9,828 nt of DNA, taken from positions 1 through 9,828 of the forward strand of contig CAYYJS010000082.1 in assembly GCA_964472315.1 (NCBI GenBank), given 5' to 3'. The number at the start of each line of letters is the position of its first letter. The first letter of the stretch is position 1. The translations under genes and the position numbers were made by a program. The stretch comes from CAYYJS01 sp964472315 (lineage in GTDB: Bacteria > Verrucomicrobiota > Kiritimatiellia > UBA8416). This document shows positions 1-7,089 of this stretch, in pieces. Under the pieces are notes generated by a model. The model was given only the letters and a program-made list of their open reading frames with translations, was not told the DNA's origin and did not search any database.

Positions 1-216
1 CCCGGTCGGCACTTTTTTCGCGCCAGTGGGTGAGCCTATGGGATGCTAGTGAATCGCCGTATATGAATTCACATGATGGTGTACTGCGCGACGCGGGAAG
101 GGTGTGAGCGGGTGTTTACCTCCGCACCTTCATCGGAGAGGGGGGAAGGGTGACCCACCGTCTGGCGCCCGGAGGCTACGGGGAGGGGACGGGGAGAGGG
201 GAGGTGGCGATCGGAA
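1..216. other. Non-coding edge region, no gene recognised
   Basis: No open frame here resembles a known protein. The short frames that cross it are arginine- and proline-rich translations typical of random GC-rich DNA. The stretch holds a short inverted repeat (GTGAAT at 49-54 against ATTCAC at 67-72) and a strongly purine-biased tract from about 134 to 204. It lies downstream of the minus-strand toxin-antitoxin operon, so it may contain that operon's 3' end. A gene could also lie just beyond the window edge. Confidence 0.5.
180..201 (+). other. Putative G-quadruplex motif, four GGGG runs
   Basis: Four runs of four G occur at 180-183, 185-188, 191-194 and 198-201, separated by loops of 1, 2 and 3 bases. 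This fits the classical intramolecular G-quadruplex pattern with very short loops. The G-rich strand is the plus strand, which is the template for the minus-strand MntA/HepT operon that ends at 217. A fold here would lie just past the stop codon and could stall polymerase. Folding and any role in termination are inference. Confidence 0.6.
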
Positions 217-591
217 TCAGGCGGCACGATGGGCTGCGGCGTGCAACATGTCGTCTTCGTACTGGCGTGCCACCTGGGACGAAAATGCGGCCGCCATGTC
301 ATTGTCGCGGACGAGGATTCGGCGACCGCAGAGCGCCTCGAATGCCAGCACGGCGCCCGCATGGTTAAGGTCTATCAAGTCCAAGTCGGGAATCGCACTC
401 AACCTGGCCGCCATCTCATTGTAGAATGCGTAAAACTCAAGATGGGTCAACTCGGGCGACAACAAGACCCCGATATCGACATCACTGCCCTTCCGAACCG
501 TTCCGTCCCTGGCCGAACCGAAAATAACGGCCAAAACGACCCGTCGATCAGCCGCCAACGCGGCCGTGAGCGCGGCCATATCCAGTTTCAT
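217..591 (-). CDS. MntA-like nucleotidyltransferase antitoxin
   Basis: This 124-residue protein is a minimal nucleotidyltransferase of the MNT (DNA polymerase beta-like) superfamily. The signature GSARDG at residues 25-30 is followed by SDVDI at 36-40, whose aspartates D37 and D39 would bind metal. A third carboxylate is probably D71 or D74 in DLDLIDL. In HepT/MntA modules the family member adds AMP units to a tyrosine of the HepT toxin and so neutralises it. The start ATG overlaps the stop of the upstream hepT-like gene by ATGA (588-591), which fits translational coupling and stoichiometric production. Length is normal for the family and the catalytic motif is intact. The product is cytoplasmic. 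The only serious alternative is a solitary MNT-domain protein, but the adjacent partner makes the pair assignment strong. Confidence 0.88.
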   Translation of the reverse strand: MKLDMAALTAALAADRRVVLAVIFGSARDGTVRKGSDVDIGVLLSPELTHLEFYAFYNEMAARLSAIPDLDLIDLNHAGAVLAFEALCGRRILVRDNDMAAAFSSQVARQYEDDMLHAAAHRAA

Positions 592-995
592 ACCGCACCT
601 GCTACTTCGTCCCGGAAGGCGGCAAGGTCGTCGAGATGGTTGGATAGAATGCCGGCCAGAACGGTCGAATCTACCTGTTCGTAACGGTGGACCACAAAAT
701 TGCGGAACTGAATCATGGCCCGGTACCGTTCAGCGGATGCGATTATTCCCATCGCCTCCAGACTCCTGATGGCGTCGAGAGCGCTGGGGGCGGGTTGCCG
801 CCCTTCCAGTGAAAGTATTCGTTGGGCGACGTCAACCACGACCTCGACGCAGATCTGAAGCGCACGCTCGATGCCATGTTTCAGAAAGTGGTCGCCATTC
901 AACCGCGCCGTCGTCAACTCTCCTAACGCCCGCAAGCGCGCGACCTCATCGTCCATGACGGAGAATTTCTTTAGAATCACACCGTTGTACTTCAC
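588..995 (-). CDS. HepT-like ribonuclease toxin (DUF86 family)
   Basis: This 135-residue, mostly alpha-helical protein carries the HEPN-domain motif RX4HXY as R98, H103 and Y105 in RNFVVHRY. That motif forms the RNase active site of HepT toxins, and the tyrosine is the residue AMPylated by MntA in the characterised Shewanella system. The gene is first in a two-gene operon with the nucleotidyltransferase and overlaps it by 4 bp. The start chosen is a GTG at 995, which preserves an N-terminal helix seen in family members. An in-frame GTG at 980 and an ATG at 956 are alternatives, and none has a convincing Shine-Dalgarno sequence. The 5' part and upstream DNA are noticeably more AT-rich than the rest of the window, which fits horizontal transfer of a toxin-antitoxin module. 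The module could serve phage defence or element stabilisation, which the sequence cannot decide. Confidence 0.85.
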   Translation of the reverse strand: MKYNGVILKKFSVMDDEVARLRALGELTTARLNGDHFLKHGIERALQICVEVVVDVAQRILSLEGRQPAPSALDAIRSLEAMGIIASAERYRAMIQFRNFVVHRYEQVDSTVLAGILSNHLDDLAAFRDEVAGAV

Positions 996-1071
996 AGACT
1001 CAAGTTAGCATCCGGCCGCATGCGAGTCAACGCGAGCTGTCTCCCGGCGGCGGTCCGATCTACGATTCATC

Positions 1072-1107
1072 GCCGTGGCATGGGCATCTTGCCCATGAAT
1101 CACGGGC
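1072..1107. repeat. Short palindromic element, probable interspersed repeat
   Basis: CATGGGCA (1079-1086) and TGCCCATG (1090-1097) form a perfect 8-bp stem with the 3-base loop TCT. An outer stem, GCCGTG at 1072-1077 with CACGGGC at 1101-1107, extends it with one bulge. The element lies in the divergent gap between the hepT-like gene and the hydrolase. From memory, short palindromes of this kind, which translate as GMGILPMNH-like peptides, are scattered in PVC-group genomes; that resemblance was not checked. It has no T tract, so it is not a good intrinsic terminator. Confidence 0.55.
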
Positions 1108-1177
1108 GTCCATGCGCGGCGTTGCGCGCGATGCGGCAATGGAGTAGCGTGGGACATTATTCACGCGGAGGTGTGCG

Positions 1178-1819
1178 ATGCGACGATTGCGGTGGGTTCT
1201 GACGGCGTGGGTCCTGGGTGCGGTGGCGACGCGGGGGGCGGTGTTTCAGTACACCGTGCCGGTCGAGACCGGCAAGAGCGGCAGCACGGCGTTTCTCTGG
1301 GTGCCGGCCGAAGCCAGAGCGCTACGCGGCGCGGTCATGGCCGGCATGACGCTGATGGAGCGCGAGTTCGTCAAGGACCCGCTGATCCGTGCGGCGTGCG
1401 CCGACCAGCGCCTCGCGATCGTGTTCCTCAAGTGCGGCCTCGGAGGCGCGGACCTGCAGAAGGTGCTGGACGACCTGGCGAAGGCGTCCGGATACCGCGA
1501 GTTGTCGGTGGCCCCGCTGCTGTTTGTCGGTCACTCCGCGGGCGGCCCGCAGGCCCGCGATTGCGCGGTGAAAATGAGTGCGCGCTGCTTCGGCCTGGTC
1601 CAGTACCGCGGCGGCGGACCGTGGGGCGCCCCGCCGGTGGCGCCGGGAATTCCCACGCTGCTCCCTACGCTCCAGGCTCCGCCAGCGCGATGGTGCTGTC
1701 GCGCAAGTCGAAACGGGGCACGGTCGGCCGAGGCGGCTGCGCCAACGGAGCGCGGAAATACCCGTCCTGCAGGTTGCGCCCCCACAGGACCGCGAAATCC
1801 GGGACGGTGTCCCGGTTGA
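1178..1819 (+). pseudogene. Truncated alpha/beta hydrolase with export signal
   Basis: The ATG at 1178 has a good ribosome binding site, GGAGGT at 1167-1172. Residues 1-21 form a plausible signal peptide with two arginines, a hydrophobic core and a small-residue cleavage region. The nucleophile elbow GHSAGG carries Ser120, as in serine esterases of the alpha/beta-hydrolase fold. Recognisable fold sequence stops at GIPTLL, residues 157-162 (about position 1663), where family members normally continue with the strand leading to the catalytic Asp and later the His. From there to the stop at 1819 the frame only reads the opposite strand of the convergent GH28-like gene and becomes a compositionally biased Ala/Arg/Pro tail. 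The catalytic triad is therefore incomplete and the gene is probably a remnant. Substrate is unknown; an esterase acting on acylated polysaccharide would fit the neighbourhood but is speculation. Confidence 0.7.
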
Positions 1820-3200
1820 ACAACTTCCGCTCGTAGAGGTCCATGCTGCCATTGGCCGCCTTCAGCGCGAACCGCCATTCCTCGGGAGTCGCAACCCGAC
1901 CCGCGGCATCGACTGGCGGCCAGTCCACGCGCAGCCCGTCAATGACCAGCCCGCGGACGTTCTCCGCGACCACCGCGCCGCGCGCCACGCGCGCGTCCGG
2001 GTTCCGGTTCGCGAACTGTGCGCCGCCGATGCCGGCGCCGATCGGATCGGGATCGTCCATCGTGGGATAGATCAGGTGAACGTCGCGCAGCGTGAGGTTC
2101 TCCAGCATGAGGCCCTTCTCGGCCGTCAGCAGGATCCGCCCATCCGTGCGGCAGACAACGTTCGAGATGCTCACGTTGCGGATGCCGCACGCCGTCCGCG
2201 CCGGGTCCGCCGGGGGCCGACCGTCCGGCAAACCGGTGTAGCGCGCCTCGATATGGATCGGACGGTTCATCATCAGGGGGCCGCGCGTGTCGCAGACGAT
2301 GTTGGAGATCGTCACGTCCTCGACGATGCAGCCGTCGTTGGCATAGAGCGCCACGGCCCGCGAGCACTCGTATACCACGCTGTTCGAGAAGGCGATCTGG
2401 CGGAAGAGTCCGAACGCCTCGCCGGTCTTGAACGCGGCGCAGCGCGTCCGGATCACGCAGTTGGTGACGGTCACGCGTTCGCACGATCGCTCGCCCGGGT
2501 AGGTCTTGAGGCAGACCGCGTCGTCGCAGCATGAGATGTCGCAGTCGCTGATCATGACGTCGTGGCAGCCCGTGATGTCCATGCCGTCATTGTTGGGGCC
2601 CATCAGGTTGCTGGTCAATTTGACCCCGCGTATCCAGACGCGGTCGCAGTCGAGGGTGTGGAGCGTCCATCCGCCCGAGTTCGTGAGGTGTACGTCCTCG
2701 ACGCGCACGTCCCGCGAGAACCGGATTTCGACCATTGGACTGGGCCGGCCCGAATGCGCGTCCGGTGCCCGGATCCACATCAGGCGGCCGCGTTCCGGGT
2801 TCGGCGCGTGCATGGGATACTCCTCGAGGCGCGGTCCGACCGTCGGCTCCCAGAAGGCGGGGCCGTTGCCGTCGATGGTGCCCTGGCCGCGGATCGTGAC
2901 ATTCTGAACGCCGTCGGCGACTATCAGATGATAGCCGGTCCGGTCCCCGATGACGCCGCGCGTCAGGCGCACGTAGTCGGACAGGCGGGGCGACCCGAGC
3001 AACGTCGCCCCCGGCATCAGTTCGAGCACGGTGTTGGAGCGCACGAACACCGTGCCGGTCATGAACGTGCCGGGCGGTACGAGGACGACTCCGCCGTCCG
3101 CCACCGTGTCCATCGCGCGCTGAATCGCGTGGGTGTTCAGTGTGCTCCCGTCGCCAACCGCGCCGTAGGTTGTGATGTCGTGTGTATAGAGTTTACTCAT
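1665..3200 (-). CDS. GH28-like parallel beta-helix protein (pectinase family)
   Basis: This 511-residue protein belongs to the right-handed beta-helix GH28/polygalacturonase superfamily. It opens with DITTYGAVGDG (8-18), the usual N-terminal motif, followed by IDGNG (109-113) and NSGGWTLH (174-181). The acidic active-site cluster is visible as NNDGMD (203-208, D205) and CCDDAV (224-229, D226 and D227). The usual GHG histidine and RIK motif are not seen; the corresponding place reads CAAFKTGE (254-261). GH28 enzymes hydrolyse galacturonan or rhamnogalacturonan backbones by inversion, but the missing motifs make activity and substrate uncertain. The start at 3200 is supported by AGGAG eight bases upstream; the longer in-frame start at 3284 is unlikely. 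No signal peptide is visible, so the protein may be cytoplasmic and act on imported oligosaccharides. It diverges from the MATE gene and lies near rhamnose catabolic genes. Confidence 0.8.
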   Translation of the reverse strand: MSKLYTHDITTYGAVGDGSTLNTHAIQRAMDTVADGGVVLVPPGTFMTGTVFVRSNTVLELMPGATLLGSPRLSDYVRLTRGVIGDRTGYHLIVADGVQNVTIRGQGTIDGNGPAFWEPTVGPRLEEYPMHAPNPERGRLMWIRAPDAHSGRPSPMVEIRFSRDVRVEDVHLTNSGGWTLHTLDCDRVWIRGVKLTSNLMGPNNDGMDITGCHDVMISDCDISCCDDAVCLKTYPGERSCERVTVTNCVIRTRCAAFKTGEAFGLFRQIAFSNSVVYECSRAVALYANDGCIVEDVTISNIVCDTRGPLMMNRPIHIEARYTGLPDGRPPADPARTACGIRNVSISNVVCRTDGRILLTAEKGLMLENLTLRDVHLIYPTMDDPDPIGAGIGGAQFANRNPDARVARGAVVAENVRGLVIDGLRVDWPPVDAAGRVATPEEWRFALKAANGSMDLYERKLFNRDTVPDFAVLWGRNLQDGYFRAPLAQPPRPTVPRFDLRDSTIALAEPGA

Positions 3201-3256
3201 TGCGTACTCCTGGTATGGGCGTGAACGCAGGGGACATAAGTCGCCAATGGCAGGGC

Positions 3257-3284
3257 AGTATATGGAACCGGAAACCGAAAACAA
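3257..3284 (-). promoter_or_regulatory. Candidate sigma-70-like promoter for the GH28-like gene
   Basis: Reading the minus strand, TTGTTT (3284-3279) and TATACT (3262-3257) are separated by 16 bases. TATACT matches five of six consensus positions; the -35 box is weak. The -10 box lies about 57 bases upstream of the ATG at 3200, leaving a normal leader with the AGGAG ribosome binding site. The spacing is sensible but the call rests on pattern only. Confidence 0.3.
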
Positions 3285-3302
3285 GAGCGGGGTGCAACCC
3301 AG

Positions 3303-3318
3303 AGCAATTGCAATTGCT
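3303..3318. promoter_or_regulatory. Perfect 16-bp palindrome, candidate operator
   Basis: AGCAATTGCAATTGCT is its own reverse complement. It sits in the 175-bp gap between the divergent GH28-like and MATE genes, about 18 bases upstream of the candidate -35 box of the former and about 57 bases upstream of the MATE start. A dimeric repressor or activator, for example of the LacI class common in sugar regulons, would bind such a site. The AT-rich core stands out from the GC-rich surroundings. No cognate regulator is encoded in the window. Confidence 0.4.
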
Positions 3319-3375
3319 GGAGGATTAAGGCGGCGGCTTGCGATTCGATGGAGGGTCGCGTACGATTCGCGCCCT

Positions 3376-4824
3376 ATGAATGACGGTTCCGCATCCGGGC
3401 CCGACGCGCTCTATCCGGGAGGCTACCGCGAGACGCTGCGCGTCGCGTGGCCGCTGATTGTCAGCATGGGGTCGTTTACCCTGATGCAGTTCGCCGACCG
3501 GCTGTTCCTGGCGTGGTACGATACCGTCGCCATCCAGGCCGCGCTGCCGGCGGGCATCCTGTCCTTCACCCTCATCAGCCTGTTCATGGCCGTGGCGGGG
3601 TACGCCGGCACGTTTGTCGCCCAGTACCACGGCGCCGGCGACCGCGATGGATGCAGCCGCGCGACGGCCCAGGGCCTGTGGATCGCACTGCTCTCGTGGC
3701 CGCCGATGCTGATTCTGTTGCCCGTCGGCCAGGCGATCCTGCGCGTCAGCGGGCACCCGGCTGACGTCCTGGCCGCGGAACTGGGCTACTACACGATCCT
3801 CATGTGGGGCAGCCTTGCCGTGCCGCTCGGTGCGGCCGTCGGCGGGTTTTTCAGCGGCCGCGGCGATACCGCCACCCAGATGTGGGCAACGGTGGCGGGG
3901 AATGCGGTCAACATCGCGCTCGACTACGGTCTGATCTTCGGCGCGCTGGGGCTCCCCCGCATGGGCATCCGCGGCGCGGCCATCGCCACGGTGATCGGAG
4001 GGGCCGTGACGCCGGCGATCCTGCTGGGCATCTACGCGGGCCGGCGGCTCCAGCGCGAGTATCGGACGCGAACGCTGTGGCGACCCGACCTCGCCCTGAT
4101 GGGCCGCATCGTCCGCTTTGGCCTGCCGGCCGGGCTGCAGATCTTCAGCGACGTGGGCTCCTTTACTCTATTTGTGCTGCTGACCGGGCGCCTCGGGGGA
4201 GTGTCGCTCGCGGCGAGCAACATCGCCTTCAGCATCAACAACCTGGCGTTCATGCCGCTGCTGGGCATGAGTACGGCGGCGTCCATTCTCGTGGGCCAGT
4301 ACCAGGGCCGGCGGCGCGGCGATCTGGCGGCGCGCGCGGGATGGACGGCGCTGAAGGTGGGGGCCTTCTACATGATCCTCATCGGCGCCACCTTCGTGCT
4401 GTTCCCGGCACAGTACTATGCGCTGTTCGGCGCCCGCCGCGACGGGGTCGACGCGGCGGCGTTGCTGCCGGTCGGGCGGTGGCTGCTGCTGATGATGGCC
4501 GGTTGGGGCCTGCTCGACACGGTCAACCTCGTGCTGTCCGGGGCGCTGAAAGGCGCCGGCGACACACGCTTCGTGATGATCTACTTCATCGCCATGGCGT
4601 GGGGGTTCTGGCTCCCCGGCGAGTTCGCGATTCTGCTCAACGGCGGCGGCATCCTGGCGGCTTGGTTCTGGCTGATGATCTACGTGATCGTGCTTTCCGC
4701 GGGCTTCCTGTGGCGCTGGCGCAGTGGCCGCTGGAAGAGCATCGAAATGATCGAGCGGGCGGCCGCCCCGTTGCCGTTGCCACCGCCGCACGCCGGCGCC
4801 GAAGGGCTGCTGACGGGCGAATGA
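3376..4824 (+). CDS. MATE-family multidrug/cation antiporter
   Basis: This 482-residue integral membrane protein has about twelve hydrophobic segments, the normal architecture and length of MATE exporters. These inner-membrane proteins expel drugs, toxins or metabolites in exchange for sodium ions or protons. Family-typical stretches are GTFVAQYHGAGD near residue 78, NAVNIALDYGLIFG near 176 followed by MGIRGAAIATVIGG, VGQYQG in the second half, and GALKGAGDTRF near 389. The duplicated halves are recognisable. The ATG at 3376 was chosen because residues after it match the expected N terminus, a short polar leader before the first helix; the longer frame from 3247 would add a non-homologous arginine-rich extension. 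The only purine-rich site, GGAGGG at 3350-3355, is too far upstream to be a normal ribosome binding site, so the start is moderately certain. Substrate cannot be told. It is 79 bp upstream of the aldolase and could share its transcript. Confidence 0.9.
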   Translation: MNDGSASGPDALYPGGYRETLRVAWPLIVSMGSFTLMQFADRLFLAWYDTVAIQAALPAGILSFTLISLFMAVAGYAGTFVAQYHGAGDRDGCSRATAQGLWIALLSWPPMLILLPVGQAILRVSGHPADVLAAELGYYTILMWGSLAVPLGAAVGGFFSGRGDTATQMWATVAGNAVNIALDYGLIFGALGLPRMGIRGAAIATVIGGAVTPAILLGIYAGRRLQREYRTRTLWRPDLALMGRIVRFGLPAGLQIFSDVGSFTLFVLLTGRLGGVSLAASNIAFSINNLAFMPLLGMSTAASILVGQYQGRRRGDLAARAGWTALKVGAFYMILIGATFVLFPAQYYALFGARRDGVDAAALLPVGRWLLLMMAGWGLLDTVNLVLSGALKGAGDTRFVMIYFIAMAWGFWLPGEFAILLNGGGILAAWFWLMIYVIVLSAGFLWRWRSGRWKSIEMIERAAAPLPLPPPHAGAEGLLTGE

Positions 4825-4903
4825 AGCGTGCGGCGCACGCGATTGCAGACGTGACGATGGTCCAGGGCTGGACACGGCGATGGTGGTGGTCTAGGATGCG
4901 CCG

Positions 4904-5584
4904 ATGTCGCTCAATCAGGAAGTTCGCCAGCATGCGGCGTCCGATGACGTGGCCACGGTGTTGGCCGCTTACGGCCGGCGCGTGACGCAAGCCGGGCTGA
5001 GCGCCGGCACCGGCGGCAACATCAGCGCGCGCGATGGCCATATCGTCTGGATGAAGCCAGGCGGGTTGGCGATGGACGAACTGACGGCCGGCAACCTGTG
5101 CGGACTCGATCTCGACAGCGGTCGGCAGATTTGCGGCGGAGGGGTGCCGACATCCGAGTTCAACATGCACCTGGCGGTCTACCGCGTGCGCGCGGATGTG
5201 CAGGCCGTCTTCCATGTGCACCCGCCGTGGTTGTCAGGCGTCGTCAGCGCCGGCATCGCCTTCCGTCCGCTGGTCGCCGAGACCGTATTCTACCTCGGCC
5301 GCCTCGTCGCCATCCCTTACGTGACGCCCACGACACGCGCCCTTGCCGATGCGGTCGCGGGCGTCGTGGCGACCGCCGATTCGGTCTTGATGCCGAATCA
5401 CGGTTTCCTGGCCACGGGCGGCACGATTCGCGAGGCCTTCCATCGGTGCGCCGTGGCCGAGGATTCGGCCAAGGCGCTCGTGGCGGCGCGCGTCATGGGC
5501 TCGCCGCGGTATCTGACCGACGATGAAGTCGCGGCCATCCGTGCGTTGGGTGGCGTGCGTGTGAAGGATGAGGAGGGACGATGA
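4904..5584 (+). CDS. Class II sugar-phosphate aldolase (fuculose/rhamnulose type)
   Basis: This 226-residue cytoplasmic enzyme belongs to the class II aldolase/adducin family. The zinc site is visible as HVH (H104, H106) and NHG (H166), and the catalytic glutamate as E85 in PTSEFNMH. The phosphate-binding loop GTGGNIS is at residues 35-41. Family members cleave L-fuculose-1-phosphate, L-rhamnulose-1-phosphate or related ketose phosphates to dihydroxyacetone phosphate and an aldehyde such as L-lactaldehyde. The rhamnulokinase gene, which overlaps by ATGA, points to L-rhamnulose-1-phosphate as substrate, although the protein looks shorter and more FucA-like than the dedicated RhaD enzyme of enterics. 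The usual ITPSG segment reads MKPGG at 50-54, a variation that may alter specificity. The start has a modest AGGA site at 4893-4896, and an upstream ATG at 4880 is closed by an in-frame TAG. Confidence 0.85.
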   Translation: MSLNQEVRQHAASDDVATVLAAYGRRVTQAGLSAGTGGNISARDGHIVWMKPGGLAMDELTAGNLCGLDLDSGRQICGGGVPTSEFNMHLAVYRVRADVQAVFHVHPPWLSGVVSAGIAFRPLVAETVFYLGRLVAIPYVTPTTRALADAVAGVVATADSVLMPNHGFLATGGTIREAFHRCAVAEDSAKALVAARVMGSPRYLTDDEVAAIRALGGVRVKDEEGR

Positions 5585-7089
5585 CGACGCAACGCGTGCT
5601 GGCGGTGGACCTCGGCGCATCCGGGGGCAAATGCTTTGTGGGCAGTTTCGCCGATGACGGGTTCTCGATGGCCGAAATCCATCGGTTTGCCTACGAGGGG
5701 ACGTCTTTTTTCGCCGCCGACCGTCGCGGACAAGTGACGGAACGCGTGTTCTGGGATGACGTGTTCATCTATCGGAATATGGTCGAAGGGCTGCATGCCT
5801 ACCGTCGTGACGTGGCGCCGACACTCGACGCGATCGGCATCGATACCTGGGGCGCCGACGGGCAGTTCTTCACGGCGGACGGCGACATGCTGGGCCGCGT
5901 GTACTGCTATCGCGATCACCGCCTGGACGACATGATCGCGCAGGTGAAGGCACGGATGGACGCCGAGCGGATCTACGGCATTACGGGCATCCATTTCCAG
6001 CCGTTCAACATGACCAACCAACTCCTCTGGTTCATGCGGAACCGGCCGGAACTCGTCATGCCGGGGGTGTTCTTCCTGCCGGTGCCGTCCATCTTCTACT
6101 ACTACCTCGGCGGCGGGCGGCATGTGGATTCGTCGTGGGCCAGCGTGACCCAACTCATGGATGCGGCGACGAAATCGTGGAGCCCCGAGATTCTCGACGC
6201 GTTGGGCATCCCGGCGCGGGTGATGCCCGCCATCGTGGCGCCCGGCACCCCTATCGGCACGATGCGCCGCGAACTGTCCGAACGGCTGTCCCTGAACCCG
6301 GCGCCGCTGGTGGCCGTGGCCGCGCATGACACGGCCAGCGCGTTTGCCGCCGCCCCGGTGGCCGATCCGGCCCGGGCGCTGATCGTCAGTTCGGGCACGT
6401 GGTCGCTCGTCGGCAAACTGGTCGACAAGCCCTTTACGACGCCCGAAGCCATGCGTGTCAACCTGAGCAACGAAGGCGGCATCGGCAACGTGCGGCTGTT
6501 GAAAAACTGCATGGGCGGCTGGCTGGTTCAGGAACTCCGACGCGTCTGGCGTCTGGCCGACGGACGCGAAATGGACTGGAAGACGATGGATGAGATGACC
6601 CGGCAGGCGCCGCGGTTTTCGGCGTTGATCGACCCGGACGATGCCGGTTTCTACAATCCGCCCGACATGGAGCGCGCGATCGCCGAGTTCTGCCGGCGGA
6701 CGGGGCAGCCGGCGCCGGCGGACCGCGGCACCTTTATGCGGGTCGTCTACGAGAGCCTGGCGTTGAAGTATCGGCTGATCGACGAGCAGATTTGCGGCGT
6801 GACCGGAACGACGACCGAAGTGGTACACATCGTGGGCGGCGGGTCGCGGAACATCCTTCTCAACCAGTTCACGGCGGACGCGACGGGGTTGCCCGTGGTG
6901 GCCGGGCCGGAGGAAGCGACGGCCGTGGGCAACATTATGGTGCAGGGGATCGGTATCGGGCGCTTCGCGTCCATGGCGGAGGCGCAACCAGTCATCCGGC
7001 AGGCGTTTCCGATCCGCGAGTACAAACCCCGCGAGGCCGAAGCGTGGGGCGCGCCGTATGCGCGGTTCCGGGAGCTCTGCGGCGCATGA
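5581..7089 (+). CDS. rhaB: L-rhamnulokinase RhaB
   Basis: This 502-residue FGGY-family kinase transfers the gamma-phosphate of ATP to L-rhamnulose, giving L-rhamnulose-1-phosphate for the aldolase encoded upstream. It follows the enteric RhaB closely in motif order: AVDLGASGGK at the N terminus for phosphate binding, GIDTWGAD at 86-93, AHDTASAF with the catalytic base D250, SSGTWSLVG near 270 for nucleotide binding, NEGG and LKN-MGGWL segments, and HIVGGGSRNILLNQ near 416 followed by AGPEEATAVGN. Length matches the family (about 490). The start ATG overlaps the aldolase stop and has AGGAGG at 5571-5576, four bases before it. The gene ends in another ATGA overlap with the next gene, so the three are probably translated as a coupled set. 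A fuculokinase is the alternative, but the motif matches favour rhamnulose. Confidence 0.92.
   Translation: MTTQRVLAVDLGASGGKCFVGSFADDGFSMAEIHRFAYEGTSFFAADRRGQVTERVFWDDVFIYRNMVEGLHAYRRDVAPTLDAIGIDTWGADGQFFTADGDMLGRVYCYRDHRLDDMIAQVKARMDAERIYGITGIHFQPFNMTNQLLWFMRNRPELVMPGVFFLPVPSIFYYYLGGGRHVDSSWASVTQLMDAATKSWSPEILDALGIPARVMPAIVAPGTPIGTMRRELSERLSLNPAPLVAVAAHDTASAFAAAPVADPARALIVSSGTWSLVGKLVDKPFTTPEAMRVNLSNEGGIGNVRLLKNCMGGWLVQELRRVWRLADGREMDWKTMDEMTRQAPRFSALIDPDDAGFYNPPDMERAIAEFCRRTGQPAPADRGTFMRVVYESLALKYRLIDEQICGVTGTTTEVVHIVGGGSRNILLNQFTADATGLPVVAGPEEATAVGNIMVQGIGIGRFASMAEAQPVIRQAFPIREYKPREAEAWGAPYARFRELCGA

Noticed and set aside
1578..2534. 318-codon plus-strand open frame
   Set aside because: It is antisense to the well-supported GH28-like gene, has Arg/Ala/Asp-biased composition and no recognisable motif.
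3247..3375. Longer MATE start at 3247
   Set aside because: The added 43 residues are Arg-rich and not like MATE N termini, and they would span the candidate promoter and palindrome of the divergent gap.
4826..4840. Small hairpin GCGTGC/GCACGC right after the MATE stop
   Set aside because: Only 6 bp with no T tract; common by chance in DNA of this composition.
4168..4875. 235-codon minus-strand open frame opposite the MATE gene
   Set aside because: Rich in Gln, Arg, His and Pro with no family resemblance; the MATE gene on the plus strand explains the DNA.
5398..6987. Long 529-codon open frame on the minus strand opposite rhaB
   Set aside because: It is the His/Arg-rich antisense shadow expected in GC-rich DNA; the plus strand encodes a clear full-length RhaB.
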